A DNA stretch of 64,000 nt from Piliocolobus tephrosceles (GCF_002776525.5 NC_045434.1:118591075-118655074); one strand, 5' to 3'; shown: positions 10,020 through 22,314, counted from the stretch's first letter. The notes: generated from the letters alone by a model not told the origin. A program made the numbers and translations.

Positions 10020-11450
10020 AAAAAACAAGTGTATTTTATAAAAGTTAAAAACCTTTGATCTGTGAAAAAACTCACAAAGAGAATGAAAAGATAAGTCACA
10101 AAGTAGGAGAAAAAAAGACAAGTCACATGTTCAACAAAAACAGTATCTAGGATACATAAAGCACTCTCAAAATTCAACAGTGATAAAATGAACAATCCAG
10201 TTCAAAAATGGCAAAATACATGAAGAGACATTTCACTGCAGATGTTATGCATGTGAAAATAAGCACTTATACTATGTTCAACACTGTTAGCCATTGGTGA
10301 AATGCAAATAAATACCATAATGAGCTATTACTACATACTTATTGAAATGAAAAATTAAAAAAAAATAACATCACCAAATTCTGGTAAGAAATCACAGTAA
10401 CTGAATGATTCATACATTGTTGGTGTGAAGGTAAAATTTTGCAGTAACTCTGGAAAACAGTTTGTCAGTTTCTCAAACAAAAAGTAAACATGCAACTACC
10501 ATAAAACCCAGAAATTGCACACTTTGGTGTTTATTCCAGAATAATTAAGACTCGTTTTCACACAAAAACCTGATGACTAATGTTTATAGAAGATGTTTTC
10601 TTTTTTTTAATCATTTATTTTTATTTTTATTTTTTATTTTATTTATTTATTTTTTTTTGAGACGGAGTCTGGCTCTGTTACCCAGGCTGGATTGCAGTGG
10701 CGCGATCTCGGCTCACTGCAAGCTCTGCCTCCTGGGTTCACGCCATTCTCCTGCTTCAGCCTCCCGAGTAGCTGGGACTACAGGCGCCTGCCACCTCGCC
10801 CGGCTAGTTTTTTGTATTTTTTAGTAGAGACGGGGTTTCACCGTGTTGGCCAGGATGGTCTCGATCTCCTGACCTCGTGATCCGCCCGCCTCGGCCTCCC
10901 AAAGTGCTGGGATTACAGGCTTGAGCCACCGCGCCCGGCCCAGAAGATGTTTTCATAATAGGCAAACACAGCAAGCAACTCAGATGTCCTTCAATGGGTA
11001 AATGTTTAAACAAACTATGGTATTTCTACACCCTGGAATACTATTATGATAAACAAAATGACTTGGATAAATATTCAGATAATTATGCTGGTGAAAAATA
11101 TCAGTTTCAGAGGTTATATACTCTTTGTTTCCATTTATATATCAACCTTGCAACGACATAATATAGATTAGTGATTGCCAGGAATTAAGTAAAGAATGAG
11201 AGTGGGAAGGAATTGTATGTGCCCATGAAAGAGAAACATGACTGACCCTGGTGGTGAGGGAAATGTTATGTATCTAGACTGCTTTAATGTCAATATCCTG
11301 CTTGTAATGTTGATCTATGTTTTTCCAAACTGATACTATTTGGAAAAACTAGTTAAAGGGTATTCAGGCTTTCACTTTATTTTTTCTTACAACTGTGTAT
11401 GTATCTACATTTCTAGTAGAATTAAAAAAATTAAATTAAAATTTCAAATA
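10020..11450 (+). mobile_element. Old L1M, ORF2 3' part and 3' end, split by an AluY
   Basis: 10020-10587 and 10955-11450 together read as the end of an old L1 ORF2 (AGACATTTCACTGCAGATG near 10226; GCAAACACAGCAAGCAACTC near 10963) with many substitutions. The break holds the Alu at 10601-10941 and its target duplication. Confidence 0.75.
10601..10941 (-). mobile_element. AluY, Old World monkey type
   Basis: A near-consensus Alu in reverse orientation has GCCACCTCGCCCGGCTAG and GGCTTGAGCCACC, variants of the cercopithecid AluYR lineage. A 13-bp target duplication AGAAGATGTTTTC occurs at 10588-10600 and 10942-10954. Confidence 0.9.
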
Positions 11451-12419
11451 TTTGATTAAAAACACAATATAGAAAATAAGATACTTACATATTCCAGATT
11501 TAACACATATTACTATCACTTCATACAACAGAGAAATAAACAGCTATAGGTACAGAAATATTCATATCCCCCCTTCCTATGTCTATTCCTTTCTAAGTTC
11601 CTTGTACATATGGGCGTACATTTGTTCACAAGCATAGATAATAACTACAAACTATAAATAATATTGCTTAATCAATTTTTATTAGATACAATATGCGAAC
11701 AATAAAATTATTCAATGTAAATGTAAAGCTTGATGAGCTTGAGATAAATAAACCTATGTAATCACCACCCGAATCAAGATATAAAACATGTCTATCATCT
11801 CAAACAATTTTTTTTGCCCCTTTCCAATCCATGTTCCTTAACCCAGGCCCCACAAATCCTGTGTAATTTTGTTTTGAGTATCATAAATATTTACATAAAT
11901 TTACCATACAATATCTTTTTGAAACTCAGCTAACCCCCAGGACTATGTCAGATGTCGCTCAATCTCTCTTTCTCAATTTTCAATATGCTTGTGTACTTGC
12001 GACTTCCTGAAAAACTTCCTGCTGTTGGAGAAAACAGATTTCACTTTTTCTTGAAGGAATTTTAACATAAGCATTTTAATTAGAAGTGTGGAAAATATTT
12101 ATCTGTTGAAAAGAGAAAGCAGCTCACACGTTGGGATACTGGGAGAGCACAGTCTTTCTGTAAGATCTTGTTTAAAGGCCTGGAGCTGGAAATCTGGGAC
12201 GAAACTGCGTTGAGAGAGCATGTTGTCAAATTTATGGTAAAAATATTGAGATAATTAGAACAAACCAAGGGGCTCCACTTTTACCCGTCTCAGTCATTGC
12301 TGCCCAGGACATTCTGGCAGCAGAATGAAAGTGAACATAATATAGTAAGTATAGTTAGAGTGAGATCTTTGCCAAACCCATAGGAATCCTACAAAGGCAG
12401 GAAGAAGAAAGGCCTTATT
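11451..12419. other. No gene seen; AT-rich, possible L1M 3' relic
   Basis: The stretch around 11660-11900 (AATCACCACCCGAATCAAG) resembles ancient L1M 3' UTR sequence but is too diverged to assign. I see no coding frame with support. Confidence 0.4.
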
Positions 12420-12747
12420 TGGCTAGGCGCAGTGGCTCACTCCTGTAATCCCAGCACTTTGGGAGGCCAAGGCGGGCTGATCATGAGGTCAGGAAATCGA
12501 GACCATCCTGGCTAACATGGTGAAACCCTGTCTCTACTGAAAATACAAAAAATTAGTCAGGTGTGGTGACGGGCGCCTGTAGTCCCAGCTATTCAGGAGG
12601 TTGAGGCAGGAGAATGGCGTGAACCAGGGTGGTGGAGCTTGCAGTGAGCCGAGATGGCGCCACTGCACTCCAGTCTGAAAGACAGAGTGAGATTTTATCT
12701 CAAAAGACAAAACAAAACAAAACAAAGCAAAAACAAACAAACAAAAA
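12420..12747 (+). mobile_element. AluY
   Basis: A complete + strand Alu with an A-rich tail of (CAAAA) units ends near 12747. AAGCCTTGTTT after it pairs with AGGCCTTATTT at 12409-12419. Confidence 0.85.
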
Positions 12748-13499
12748 GCCTTGTTTTTCTCTGCTGTTATTGAACAGAGTGATTGTAACTCTTACTGGGG
12801 AGATAGAGACTGGAGGCAGACTTCTCTCTTTATTACCACAACCAATCTTACATATTATGACATAAGAAAATGCTAATAGTTAAATATATTAGCCAAGAAG
12901 GTACAATCATTAAGGTAAAAAATCCCTGGAAGATGACCTGGGTCCTGCTTGCCTTCCTCAGTTGAGAGATGCAGCGTGGCTAGAGTAAAGAGGATAAAGG
13001 AGAAATTAGGAAAGCGAAATGACATTTCTACCAAAGTAGTTCTGCCTTCCAAGATAACAGAAATCACTGGAAAGGATTCTCTCTCTAGGTACTTTAAACC
13101 AAGGGGAAATAAATAAATGGCATTTTCAGTAACGGAGGAGATTCTATTGTAAAATTTTTTTCTTCATTAAACTCTTATGAAAAATTGGCCAAGAAAGAGG
13201 CTTGCTGTATGTTAAAGTTTAAAATTTAGAACTTTAAAAATAATAGCCTTGCTAAACTTATTTTCTTGTCGGGAAATGCTTTAGCCTTTAGTCTTCACAG
13301 TTAATGAACCTGTACTAAGATAAATGGGGCAAAATGTGAATTTAGAAATTTCAGAGGTTATTTAAGCTGGAAGCAGAACTTTTCTACTAGTGCAAAGTAA
13401 GATTATTTTTTTGTATTCATCCTTAAAATTGGTAGGTGGATCTAACCTATAAAGAATAAATTAATGGAACAATAGAGAAACATGTTGGTGAGAATTCTG
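12748..13499. other. No gene or recognised repeat seen
   Basis: Moderately AT-rich single-copy-looking sequence. Short open frames here have no recognisable protein features. Confidence 0.4.
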
Positions 13500-14040
13500 A
13501 GACCCCTATATCTTCACCCCTGGTTTTATGTAAATGTAATCCCATCCTTTTTTTGTGTATGAGAGGAGCCTCTGTTTTGCTTGTAAATGTTATAATATGG
13601 CAAAAATGATAGGATATCACTCACTTGATTGGACACTTCACATGGCAAAGATGGTAAAATGTGTCTCCCATGATTACCTTATATTATATAAAATTTCATT
13701 GTAGCAGACTGACAAGCAAGAGATTCTTCTGCTGCTCTTTAAGAAGCAAACAAGTATGTAGCAAACTGCTTATGAGGGAGGACTACACTCATAGAACTGC
13801 AAGGAAATGAATTCTTCCAATTTGAATGAACTTGAAAGTAGAGTCTTCCCCAGTCAGTCCTCCAGATAAGGATGCAGTCTTCTTATCACCTTACTTGCAG
13901 CACATGAGACCCGAAGCAGAGGATCTAGTTAAGCTATGCTTAGACTTTTGAACCACTGGCATTGTGAGGTAGTAAATTTATGTTAATTTAAGCTGCTCAG
14001 TTTGTGATAATGAGATAAGCCATATTTCTAGAATGAGTCA
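13500..14040 (+). mobile_element. MLT1-type MaLR LTR
   Basis: The 3' two thirds match an MLT1 LTR in order: CTCCCATGATTACCTTATATTAT, CTTCTGCTGCTCTTTAAG, GCACATGAGACCCGAAGCAG, then GTAAATTTATGTTAATTTAAG near 13970 and a weak end. Boundaries are approximate. Confidence 0.65.
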
Positions 14041-14324
14041 TCTTAGAAATTCAATTTCTGAGAATTCAGGCTGATATCAGTCTTCGTAAAATTAAAGGAT
14101 TTGCATAAAACGGCGTGTTTTAAATCACTTTTCTTTTATAGCATAAAACTGATTAGCAATGGATGATTTGTTAAGAAACAGTAGTGATCCATTAGAGTGG
14201 AGAAGAAAATATTGGCAGGGTGCTATAATGTGAACAATATCTGAACAATGATTATCAAGCAGTTTTCCCTTAATGCTAAAAGAAAAGATGATTACTGATA
14301 TAAAAAAAAATTTAATAGAAAAAA

Positions 14325-14555
14325 TGAGTTTTAGTATTTGATAGTATGTAGGAAAATTATAGTTAAAAATAACTTACTGTACATTTCAAAATAGCTAGAA
14401 GAGAAAAATTGTAATATTCCCCACACAAAGGAAAGATGAATGTTTGAGGTGATGGATATCCCAACCCTCAGTTTTCTAATTACACATTGTATACATGTAT
14501 CAAAATGTCACATATATCCAAAAATATGTACAACTATATCAATTAAAAACCAAAA
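14325..14555 (+). mobile_element. L1M 3' UTR fragment
   Basis: Contains GAGGTGATGGATATCC, ACACATTGTATACATGTATC and AATATGTACAAC in the order of an L1MA/MB 3' UTR. Confidence 0.75.
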
Positions 14556-16659
14556 AAAGTTAAAAGCATTGAAATCAGCTTTTCATTCATATTTTCATCA
14601 CAAGATCACAACTCCTGAGACTTCTGAATCACTGATATCCGAACAGACTACCTTCCACATTTTTTAACAAAAAGATGATTTTATGGATTTACAATTGAAA
14701 CTGGCTGTATTTACTGTTTGAGAAACTGTATATATGTAAATATTTTTAATAAGATGATGGAGATATGTTGCATAACTAAAAAATCATAGTATAAAAATCT
14801 TTTAAAATGGAGTAGGGAAAAACAATTTTGTCAAATGTGGTTGTTTTCTAATAACTAACCTTTTTATAAATGAGCATATTCTTTTATCTATAAGGTGATC
14901 CTTCCATTACAAAGACGCAAAACTGAAGGTTGTCAGCCAACCATATTTCATTTCATTCAAATTTTGACGTTTTGCACCAAATGAAGTGCTTGCAGAATTG
15001 TGACATGTGCTGAATCTGATTGGGTTTTTCTATTAGTTTGTGTAAGGAATAGGACCACATGTAGTGTAAGTCACATAAAGGTTGTTTTATACAAGCTTTT
15101 GGAATAAATTTAAAATTATATTATATGACATAATTGTTATTATTCTAAATTTTACCTTTTGACATTTTCTAATATTCTGATGGATTTGGAAAAATTGGCT
15201 TGTGAAAAATTGAGTTAATATCTGTAAACATAAGGATATTGTAAAACAGTAAAACTGCTAGTGATACAACAATGAGCAATGGCTCTAAGGAAAAAATCTT
15301 GCAATGTAGAAAAGAGGCGTGAATTAAAATAAAGAGTGTACTTCAAACAGAGGTAGGTAGAGGAGAGTTTTAGACAAAATTTGAAATTTGTTTATTGAGC
15401 ATTTGAGGACTCTATTACACCAGATGTTTTAATTAGTAGGGAAAAATGATTTTGGTGGGAGGAAGAGTAAGATTTCTTTTCCTTCATTTTCAAAGTACTA
15501 GGATATCATCACGTTCTGCAAACTCTGGAGTCAGTTGAAGAACAGATGGGTTAGACTTCAAATATATAAAAAAAAAGGGCGGGGGGCGGGCAATTGTAAA
15601 CATCAATATCTTGAGAGTCAAAGTCGCAGTTTAAAGACTTTTTTTTTTTTTTTTTTTTACAACATATAGGTAGCTGCAGATGTTAAAATTATTGACAAAA
15701 TTGTGGTTTGTAACTGTGCACATGAGACTAGAATAAAACAGAGCCTGATGTCTGATGTGATAAATATAAATCAAATATAATTCACATTTATTAACAATAA
15801 TTCATGTCCTAAAAATTGGATGTTTTTTTCTGACTGAGATAATATCATTAGAGAAGGAATCGTCTACTTGAGTCGGAAAAACAGTAGGTGGAGTTCAATA
15901 CCAGAGAAGCAGCAGAGAAAGGATGGGCAGCAGGATAGGAGTTTATTGAAGGGAAGATCTGAAAATAGCAACAGAAACAAGAATGGCCCACAACACAACA
16001 TGAGTCTTCAGCAAGGGATGTTTCCAAATCCAAAGACCAAAGCTTCAACAGTGTGAGAGGAGGCATTTAGATACTTCTTCACTGCTTGCCCTACAGAATT
16101 AAATATGGGAGAACACAATGAACACTGTGACATTTATGACATTGCTGAAAACTGGTGAAGGAACCCCTATGGGTGAAGGAGGAATTTAAGGTGGATCAGT
16201 GCTACAGTTGGAGTACAGGTAAAGACACTGAGCAGGCCAAACTAGTGAGACCTAGGGACACAGTGTCTACTTATGACTGAGGCTTAATAAGAACAGCAGA
16301 GAATGTCCGTTCTACACTCTGCCACCAGATTAAAAATTAATGAGTATCAGGTAACAGAACAAAACTCTTAAGAAGAGGACCAGCATAAGAACAAAATCCT
16401 GGAAAATAAACCTTTCTAAGCCACATAGTAAGGATCTAAAGCTAAGACTGATGCAGGGATGATAAAACCATCCCTTAACATATATGCAAGTTATCACTAG
16501 AGGAATTTGATAGCTCTGCTGTGCTGAGGGTGAAAACAGCAACAAAATAATCCTAACCAAGTACAACCCCTGGCCTCACACTAGCAGAAGATGTATCAGA
16601 AGGAGAGGCATGGCGATTATTTCTAACTCACCCCCAACAAGTCCCACCAGTAAGTTATT
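14556..16659. other. No gene seen; contains a G-rich run and a T tract
   Basis: No supported coding region. A run AAAAGGGCGGGGGGCGGG ends at 15590 and a T tract of about 19 lies at 15640-15658. The part after 15850 may be the 5' part of the HAL1-like element that follows, but it is too diverged to state firmly. Confidence 0.4.
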
Positions 16660-17498
16660 TAGTTCTGTTTCTACTGTCATGTATGAGATATCGGGCTTCT
16701 TTCAGTAAAATATTAAAAGATTCATAAAAAATCAAGAAATACAGAAAACACTGACAAGTCTTTGTGCCAAGACACAGAAATAATCAACAGAACCAAGCAG
16801 GTATATGACACTGATGTGGGAAAGCTCTAAGTAGAACATTAAGTCTAATAAATATAATAAAGGTCCTAATAGAAAAAGTGGACTCTGCAATTTTAGATGC
16901 GTAATTTTAGCAGGGAATTGAATATATAAGAAAGACACAAATGAGAATGCTGGAAACAAATAAAAAATAGTGACAAAGATCAGAAATGACTTTAACAGAC
17001 TCTTTTGTAAACACAACAATTTAAAGATTCAGTGAACTTCAAGATAGGTTTTAAAAAAAGTGAGAAAATAGAACAGAGTATCCAAAGGCAGTGGGACAAT
17101 ATCAAATGGTCTAATAAATGTATTCTAGTAATTCCAGAAAATAAAGAGAGAAAGAATGGGGAGAAGAAATATTTAAGAGAATAATGGCCACAAATTTTCC
17201 AAAACTAGTGAAAGATATTAGACATACACATAGGTCTATCATATTCAAACTGTTAAAAATAAATGAAAATGATAAAAAAATGTATAGGCAGCTACAGCTA
17301 CAAAAAAAAAAAGATACAAATCATCGAGATGCTCAAAGAGAAGAATTGCAATAGAAATCTCATCTGAAATTATGCAAACCAAGACACAGTGGTTGGGTGT
17401 CTCTGAAGCACTGAAACAAGACAAAACAAAACAAAAACAAAGAAACCGGCAGAAAACATTCTATATCCCTTAGTTTTCAAAGTAAAAGAGAAATGGCT

Positions 17499-17530
<32 letters not shown>

Positions 17531-17531
17531 A
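17499..17531. repeat. (CA)n microsatellite
   Basis: About 13 CA units followed by CATACACATA inside the HAL1-like ORF1 region. Confidence 0.9.
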
Positions 17532-17739
17532 TAACCTGTGATGATTTACTAGCCAGTAGACCTGCACTACAAGAGACATTAGAGAATTTCTTCAGGCAGA
17601 AAGATGATGATGCCAGACAGAAACTTGGATATACAAGAAAGAAGAAAAACTGACGGATATAAAGTAAATAAAGACAAGCATAGCATCCAGTTTCCTTTAA
17701 AATTTAATTGCACTAAAATATCTATTTTATTTTATTGTA

Positions 17740-17876
17740 CTTTGTGAGATAGGGGAGAGCTCTGTTGCCTAGGCTGGAATACAGCGGTGTAATCAGCTCA
17801 CTACAGCTTCAAATTCCTGGGCTCAGCCTCCTGAGTAGCTGACACTATAGGCACAGTACAATTCCAGGCTATAAAA
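17740..17876 (-). mobile_element. Partial Alu (left-arm, FLAM-like)
   Basis: Only one Alu monomer is readable in reverse (CTCTGTTGCCTAGGCTGG at 17760). It is heavily diverged. Confidence 0.65.
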
Positions 17877-17956
17877 CAACTCTTTATAAAGCAAAATATT
17901 GAGATGTTGTAACATATATTATGTAGTATATAAACATAATGTTACATATATAAAAT

Positions 17957-18244
17957 TTTTTGAGATGAAGTCTCATTCTACTGCCCAGGCTTGAGTGCAG
18001 TGACACGATCTCAACTCACTGCAACCTCTGCCTCCCAGGTTCAAGCAATTCCCCTGCCTCAGTCTCCAGAGTAGCTGGGATTATAGGCAAATGCCACCAC
18101 ACCTGACTAATTTTTGTATTTTTAGCAGAGACAGTGTTTCACCATGTTTTCCAGGCTGTTCTTGAACTCCTGACCTCAGGAGATCTGCTCTCCTCAGCCT
18201 CACAAAGTGCTGGAATTACAGGCTTGAGACACCATGCCCACCCC
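17957..18244 (-). mobile_element. Alu (AluS/J type)
   Basis: Reverse-orientation full-length Alu from a short T tail to CACCATGCCCACCCC. Many CpG changes indicate an older copy. Confidence 0.85.
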
Positions 18245-18599
18245 ACAATGAAATATATATTTAAAGCATCTGTTAAAGTAAAATATATGACTACATTGCC
18301 ACAAGGATGGAAGGGAATAATTGGTATATTCAGTTCTGAGCCATTTACTCTACAAATCAAGAGTATAATATTATTTATAAGTAAAGAATGACTTATTAAA
18401 GATGTATATTTTAAATCCTAGGACAACCAATAAATTTTTTGAAGTAAGAAATAATAAGTCAGTAGTAGAGACAAAATAGAATTTTTGAAAAACTCAATTA
18501 ACTGAGGAGAAGGCATTAATTCTCTGTTATATGCATTTATTTATTTTGCTTTCTACATTTATTTCAGCTTATAGGAACACAGTTTTGCAATGATTTATT

Positions 18600-18745
18600 C
18601 CTAATGTTTTCCTAAATGCTTTTCTCAATAAATTATAAGTTGTATGAGAGCTGGAGCCATATATGTTTTTGCACCTGATTGTATCACAACAGCCTAGACT
18701 GTGCAATAGGTTAATTAAATATTTGTTGAATAAGTGAATAAAATC
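18600..18745 (+). mobile_element. L2-like LINE 3' end
   Basis: TAAGTTGTATGAGAGCTGGA and the terminal AATATTTGTTGAATAAGTGAA fit the conserved end of L2. Diverged and short. Confidence 0.5.
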
Positions 18746-18897
18746 TGAATGCCTTTGGAAGCAATTTTCTCTCTCTCCAATGCCCTCAGTCCATTTCACT
18801 GGCTGAACAAGGGTTCCTAAGCTTTCAAGACACTATTCACTAGCTCCTCTTGTGTCTGCAACTGCCCATTCATATGACACTCTTACTTAGAACTCAC

Positions 18898-19320
18898 TGT
18901 ATTAGTTTGCTAGGGTTGTCATAATAAAGTACCACAGACTAGGTGGCTTAAACAGCATAAACTTATTTTCTCATAGTTCTGGAGGCTTAATTCAAGGTCT
19001 CAGTATCTGAAATCAGTGTCCACAGGTTTGGTTTCTTCTGAGACCTCTTCCATTGGCTTGTAGATGGCCACCTTCTCTCTGTGTCTTTCCTCTGTCTGTC
19101 CACATCCCTGTCATCTCTCTGTGTACTCAAATTTCTTTCTTTTTTTTTTTTTTTAATAAGGACACCAATTAGATTGGATTTGGGCCCACCTTAATAACCT
19201 CATTTTGACTTAATCACTTCTTTGAAGGTCTTATTGTAAAAGACAATCACATTTTGAGGTGTTAGAGATTACAGCTTAAACGTGTATATCTTAAAGGGAT
19301 GCAGTTCATTCCATAACACT
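18898..19320 (-). mobile_element. MLT1-type MaLR LTR
   Basis: The + strand reads TGTATTAGTTTGCTAGGG at 18898, then GTACCACAGACTAGGTGGC, GGTTTCTTCTGAGACCTC, AAGGACACCAATTAGATTGG and ends in CATAACAC: an MLT1 LTR in reverse. An expanded T tract lies at 19139-19154. Confidence 0.75.
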
Positions 19321-19446
19321 TTTTGTCAGTACTGAACAAAAACAATGGTGGAAGATGGGGTGGTGTAATTATGAGCAAAAAAAAAAGGTCTCTAACTTAA
19401 TGGAGTTTGATATAGTTTATTGAGGTGATAATTAGGTAATCTAGTG
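19321..19446. other. Short unassigned spacer
   Basis: Between two elements; contains an A run of 12 at 19378-19389. No gene seen. Confidence 0.4.
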
Positions 19447-19770
19447 TAGTCATGCATAGCTTAACAACGTAAATACTTTTTGAAAAAAAGCGTTAATTTC
19501 ACCATTGTGTATACTTCTACAATCTTAAATGTAGAAGACTGTAGAAATACTACACACCTAAACTATATAATATGACCTATTCCTTTAGGCTGCAAACTTG
19601 TACAGTATGTTATTTTACTGAATCCTGTAGACAATTATAAAACAATGGTATTTGTGTATCGAAACACAAAAGTAGAGTAAAAATACAGTATTATAACCTT
19701 ATGAGACAACTGTCATATATGAAGTCTGTCATTGGCTGAATTGTTATTATATGGCATAAAACTGTATTTG
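19447..19770 (+). mobile_element. MER2-like (Tigger-derived) DNA transposon
   Basis: Begins AGTCATGCATAGCTTAAC and ends GGCATAAAACTGTA, with CTACACACCTAAACTATATAA and TTGTACAGTATGTTA between, as in MER2. No transposase is present. Confidence 0.7.
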
Positions 19771-19962
19771 CAATACAATGATAATAGCGCAAAACAGACT
19801 TAACATCTTCTGATGACATCCAAAATATGAAGAGACAGAAAACAATTACTTTGAATGACTATAACCTTTTTCTAAATGTTAGGCAATCACAGTTAGAAAA
19901 TCTACTTGTTGGAAAGTATATCACTTGATATTTTAATTTCCCTGTTTTGTTTTTTTAGCAGC

Positions 19963-20247
19963 AGATATTACCTAGTTTTAGGGAAAAATGATTAACTGGC
20001 ATTTGCAAAATTAAGTACATAATAAGTTTTCAATGTGCTCATTTGGTAGGTTTAGTTTAATTTGTAATTACTGTGTATACAAGTATACTTTGCAGAGGCA
20101 GCTGAGATTTGATGTAGTTACACATTAGTTATAATTATTTTGATAAAATTAGCTACAGAACGAGTTACAGAGGCATAAGTCTTTTTTGAAATCATATGCT
20201 AAAGATTCCAGCATAGGTATGGAAAATTGGTGTAATCATGCATTTAA
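19963..20247. repeat. Local duplication, copy A (285 bp)
   Basis: This sequence from AGATATTACCTAGTTTTAG to ATCATGCATTTA recurs in the same direction at 20891-21186 with roughly 90% identity by eye. It is not a repeat family I recognise. Confidence 0.85.
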
Positions 20248-20489
20248 AAAATACTTTATCACTTAATATTTCCTACGTTGGAAAGAACAGCACTACATAC
20301 ACTGCTGGACTGTTGGAGGGGAGGACTTCTTCCTTCTACACCTCTTCTCAGTTTCTGAGGTACATAAACAATGATATATGAAACGTCTAGATTGCTAGTG
20401 CATTCTAGGTTCCAGTTCTACACAGCACTAAAACTACCCTTTAAATGAAGTCTAAGTCATAAGGGTGACTCTCAGAAAAATACAAAACA

Positions 20490-20890
20490 AAATAGAAAGA
20501 AATAAAGGTGAATCAATAAAAAGGAAGTCAAACTGTTACTGTTTGTTGATGATATAATTATATACCTAGAAAATCTTAAAGACTCCTTCAAAAAGCTCCT
20601 AGACCTGATAAACAAATTCAGCAAAGTTTCCAGATACAAAATTAATGTACACAGATCAGTAGATCTGCTATACACAAACAGCGACCAACCTGATAATCAA
20701 GAATGAAACCCCTTTTACAATAGCTGCAATAAATAAATAAATACATAAATAAATAAATAAATATATAAATATATAAATAAATAAATAAAAAATAATAAAT
20801 AAATAAAATCAAACACGTAGGCATATACTTAACCAAGGAGGTGAAAGACCTCTACAAGGAAAACTACATAACACTTCTGAAAGAAATCAC
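20490..20890 (+). mobile_element. L1 ORF2 fragment (reverse-transcriptase region)
   Basis: The + strand encodes a F-V-D-D-like palm motif and YTNSDQ of L1 ORF2 in a 400-bp piece without a 3' UTR or A tail. An (AAAT) tract at 20729-20812 interrupts it, then ACCAAGGAGGTGAAAGACC resumes. It ends directly at duplication copy B. Confidence 0.8.
20729..20812. repeat. (AAAT)n microsatellite
   Basis: Imperfect AAAT/ATAA units inside the L1 fragment, grown from the A-rich stretch TAGCTGCAA-AAAA of ORF2. Confidence 0.85.
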
Positions 20891-21186
20891 AGATATATTG
20901 CCTAGTTTTAGAGAAAAATGATTAACTGGAATTTGCAAAATTAAGTACATAGTGAGTTTTTAATGTGCTCATTTGGTAGGTTTAGTTTAATTTTAAATTA
21001 TTGTGTACACAAGTATACTTTGTAGAAGCAGCTGAGATTTGATGCAGTTACACATTAGTTATAATTATTATGGTAAAAGTAGCTACAGAAAGAGTTACAG
21101 AGGCATAAGTCTTTCTTGAAATCATATGAAATCATATGCTAAGGATTCCAGCGTATATATGGAAAATTAGTGTAATCATGCATTTA
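20891..21186. repeat. Local duplication, copy B (296 bp)
   Basis: Second copy of 19963-20247. It has a 10-bp tandem repeat (GAAATCATAT twice, 21118-21137) that copy A lacks. An AT tract and an A run of 20 (21308-21327) follow. Confidence 0.85.
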
Positions 21187-21334
21187 TATTATAATATAAT
21201 AATAATATTATAATTTGAAAATTATTATTATCTCTAATAATAATAATATAAAACAAAAACCAACAAAAGACAAGCAAACAAACAAAAACCCCATGAACTG
21301 ACTCACCAAAAAAAAAAAAAAAAAAAAAGTTTCC

Positions 21335-21510
21335 GCATCCTGATGATTTCATCCTCCTTGAACTGACCAATCAGCAACAAGAAACCCACTTTTCCAGCTC
21401 CTCACCTTCTAGGAACCTCTTAAAAGCCCCAGCCCAGAACTCCTTGGGGAGATGAATTTGAGGGTCTCCTCCCATCTCCTTGCATGGCCACCCTGAGATG
21501 GTTAAGCTTC
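21335..21510 (+). mobile_element. ERV1-type LTR fragment
   Basis: AACTGACCAATCAGCAACAAG, GGAACCTCTTAAAAGCCCC and TCCTTGGGGAGATGAATTTGA look like the promoter part of a class I LTR (CCAAT box, TATA-like TCTTAAAA, R start). Family not named. Confidence 0.5.
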
Positions 21511-21518
21511 AAACCCTG

Positions 21519-21650
21519 TTGATATGGTTTGGCTGTGTCCCCACCCAAATCTCATCTTCAATAACGCTTTTTCCTTTATAAATTATCCAGTCTCAGGTCA
21601 TATGTTTATAGAAGTGTGAGAAAAGACCAATAGACAAATACACCCTGCTG
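21519..21650 (+). mobile_element. THE1/MST LTR, internally deleted fragment
   Basis: Starts TGATATGGTTTGGCTGTGTC and jumps to TTTCCTTTATAAATTATCCAG, so the middle of the LTR is missing. Confidence 0.7.
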
Positions 21651-21982
21651 TCTCAGTGTATTGTTCTGTTATTGGACTGTTGGTCTTGCAACAGCAGAGA
21701 TTTGACAGAATTTTTTTTAAGACAATAAATAGTGTGAAGAGCTCTCTCAAAGAAAAAAGAGACAGAGATTTCAATGTAGTTAGATATTTGACCTAAATGT
21801 TAATGAAATACCACACCAGCAATCTTATTATTTTTATTATTTTGATAATATTTTATGATATTGATTTTGTAGTAAATCTCAACCTATTTTGCACATGCAC
21901 ATTAGCAATATCTACCTAAAATTATAAAAATTATGTAAGTTTATGCAACACTGTATTTACGAATAGGAAACCTTACTGAATA
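21651..21982. other. No gene seen; AT-rich
   Basis: Single-copy-looking AT-rich DNA between the THE1 fragment and the Alu. Confidence 0.4.
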
Positions 21983-21993
21983 TATTCATAATT

Positions 21994-22314
21994 TTTTTTT
22001 TTTTTTTTTTTGAGACAGAGTCTCGCTCTCTCGCCCAGGCTGGAGTGCAGTGGCCTGACCTCAGCTCACTGCAAGCTCCGCCTCCCGGGTTTACGCCATT
22101 CTCCTGCCTCAGCCTCCCGAGTAGCTGGGACTACAGGCGCCCGCCACCTCGCCCGGCTAGTTTTTTTTTTTTTTTTTTTTTTTTTTTTGTATTTTTTAGT
22201 AGAGACGGGGTTTCACTGTGTTAGCCAGGATAGTCTCGATCTCCTGACCTCGTGATCCGCCAGTCTCGGCCTCCCAAAGTGCTGGGATTATAGGCTTGAG
22301 CCACCGCGCCTGGC
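21994..22314 (-). mobile_element. AluY, Old World monkey type, with expanded middle T tract
   Basis: A near-consensus reverse Alu with the AluYR variants CACCTCGCCCGGCTAG and GGCTTGAGCCACC. An 11-bp target duplication TATTCATAATT lies at 21983-21993 and 22315-22325. The stretch after GGCTAG holds 28 T (22161-22188) where about 6 are usual. Confidence 0.9.

Larger units (their letters stand above)
16660..18510 (+). mobile_element. HAL1/L1M-like ORF1-region element, interrupted by Alus
   Basis: Ordered similarity to the old L1 ORF1 region: AGTGGGACAATATCAAATGG (17090), AATAATGGCCACAAATTTTCC (17180), CAGTAGACCTGCACTACAAG (17555), then inter-ORF-like sequence at 18245-18510. No ORF2 follows, which fits a HAL1 (half-L1) or a truncated L1M. 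All frames are broken. Alu pieces lie at 17740-17876 and 17957-18244. Confidence 0.6.

Noticed and set aside
21308..21327. 20-A run considered as the tail of a processed pseudogene
   Set aside because: Sequence to the left is an AT tract and the duplication copy B; no exon-like sequence or target duplication was seen.
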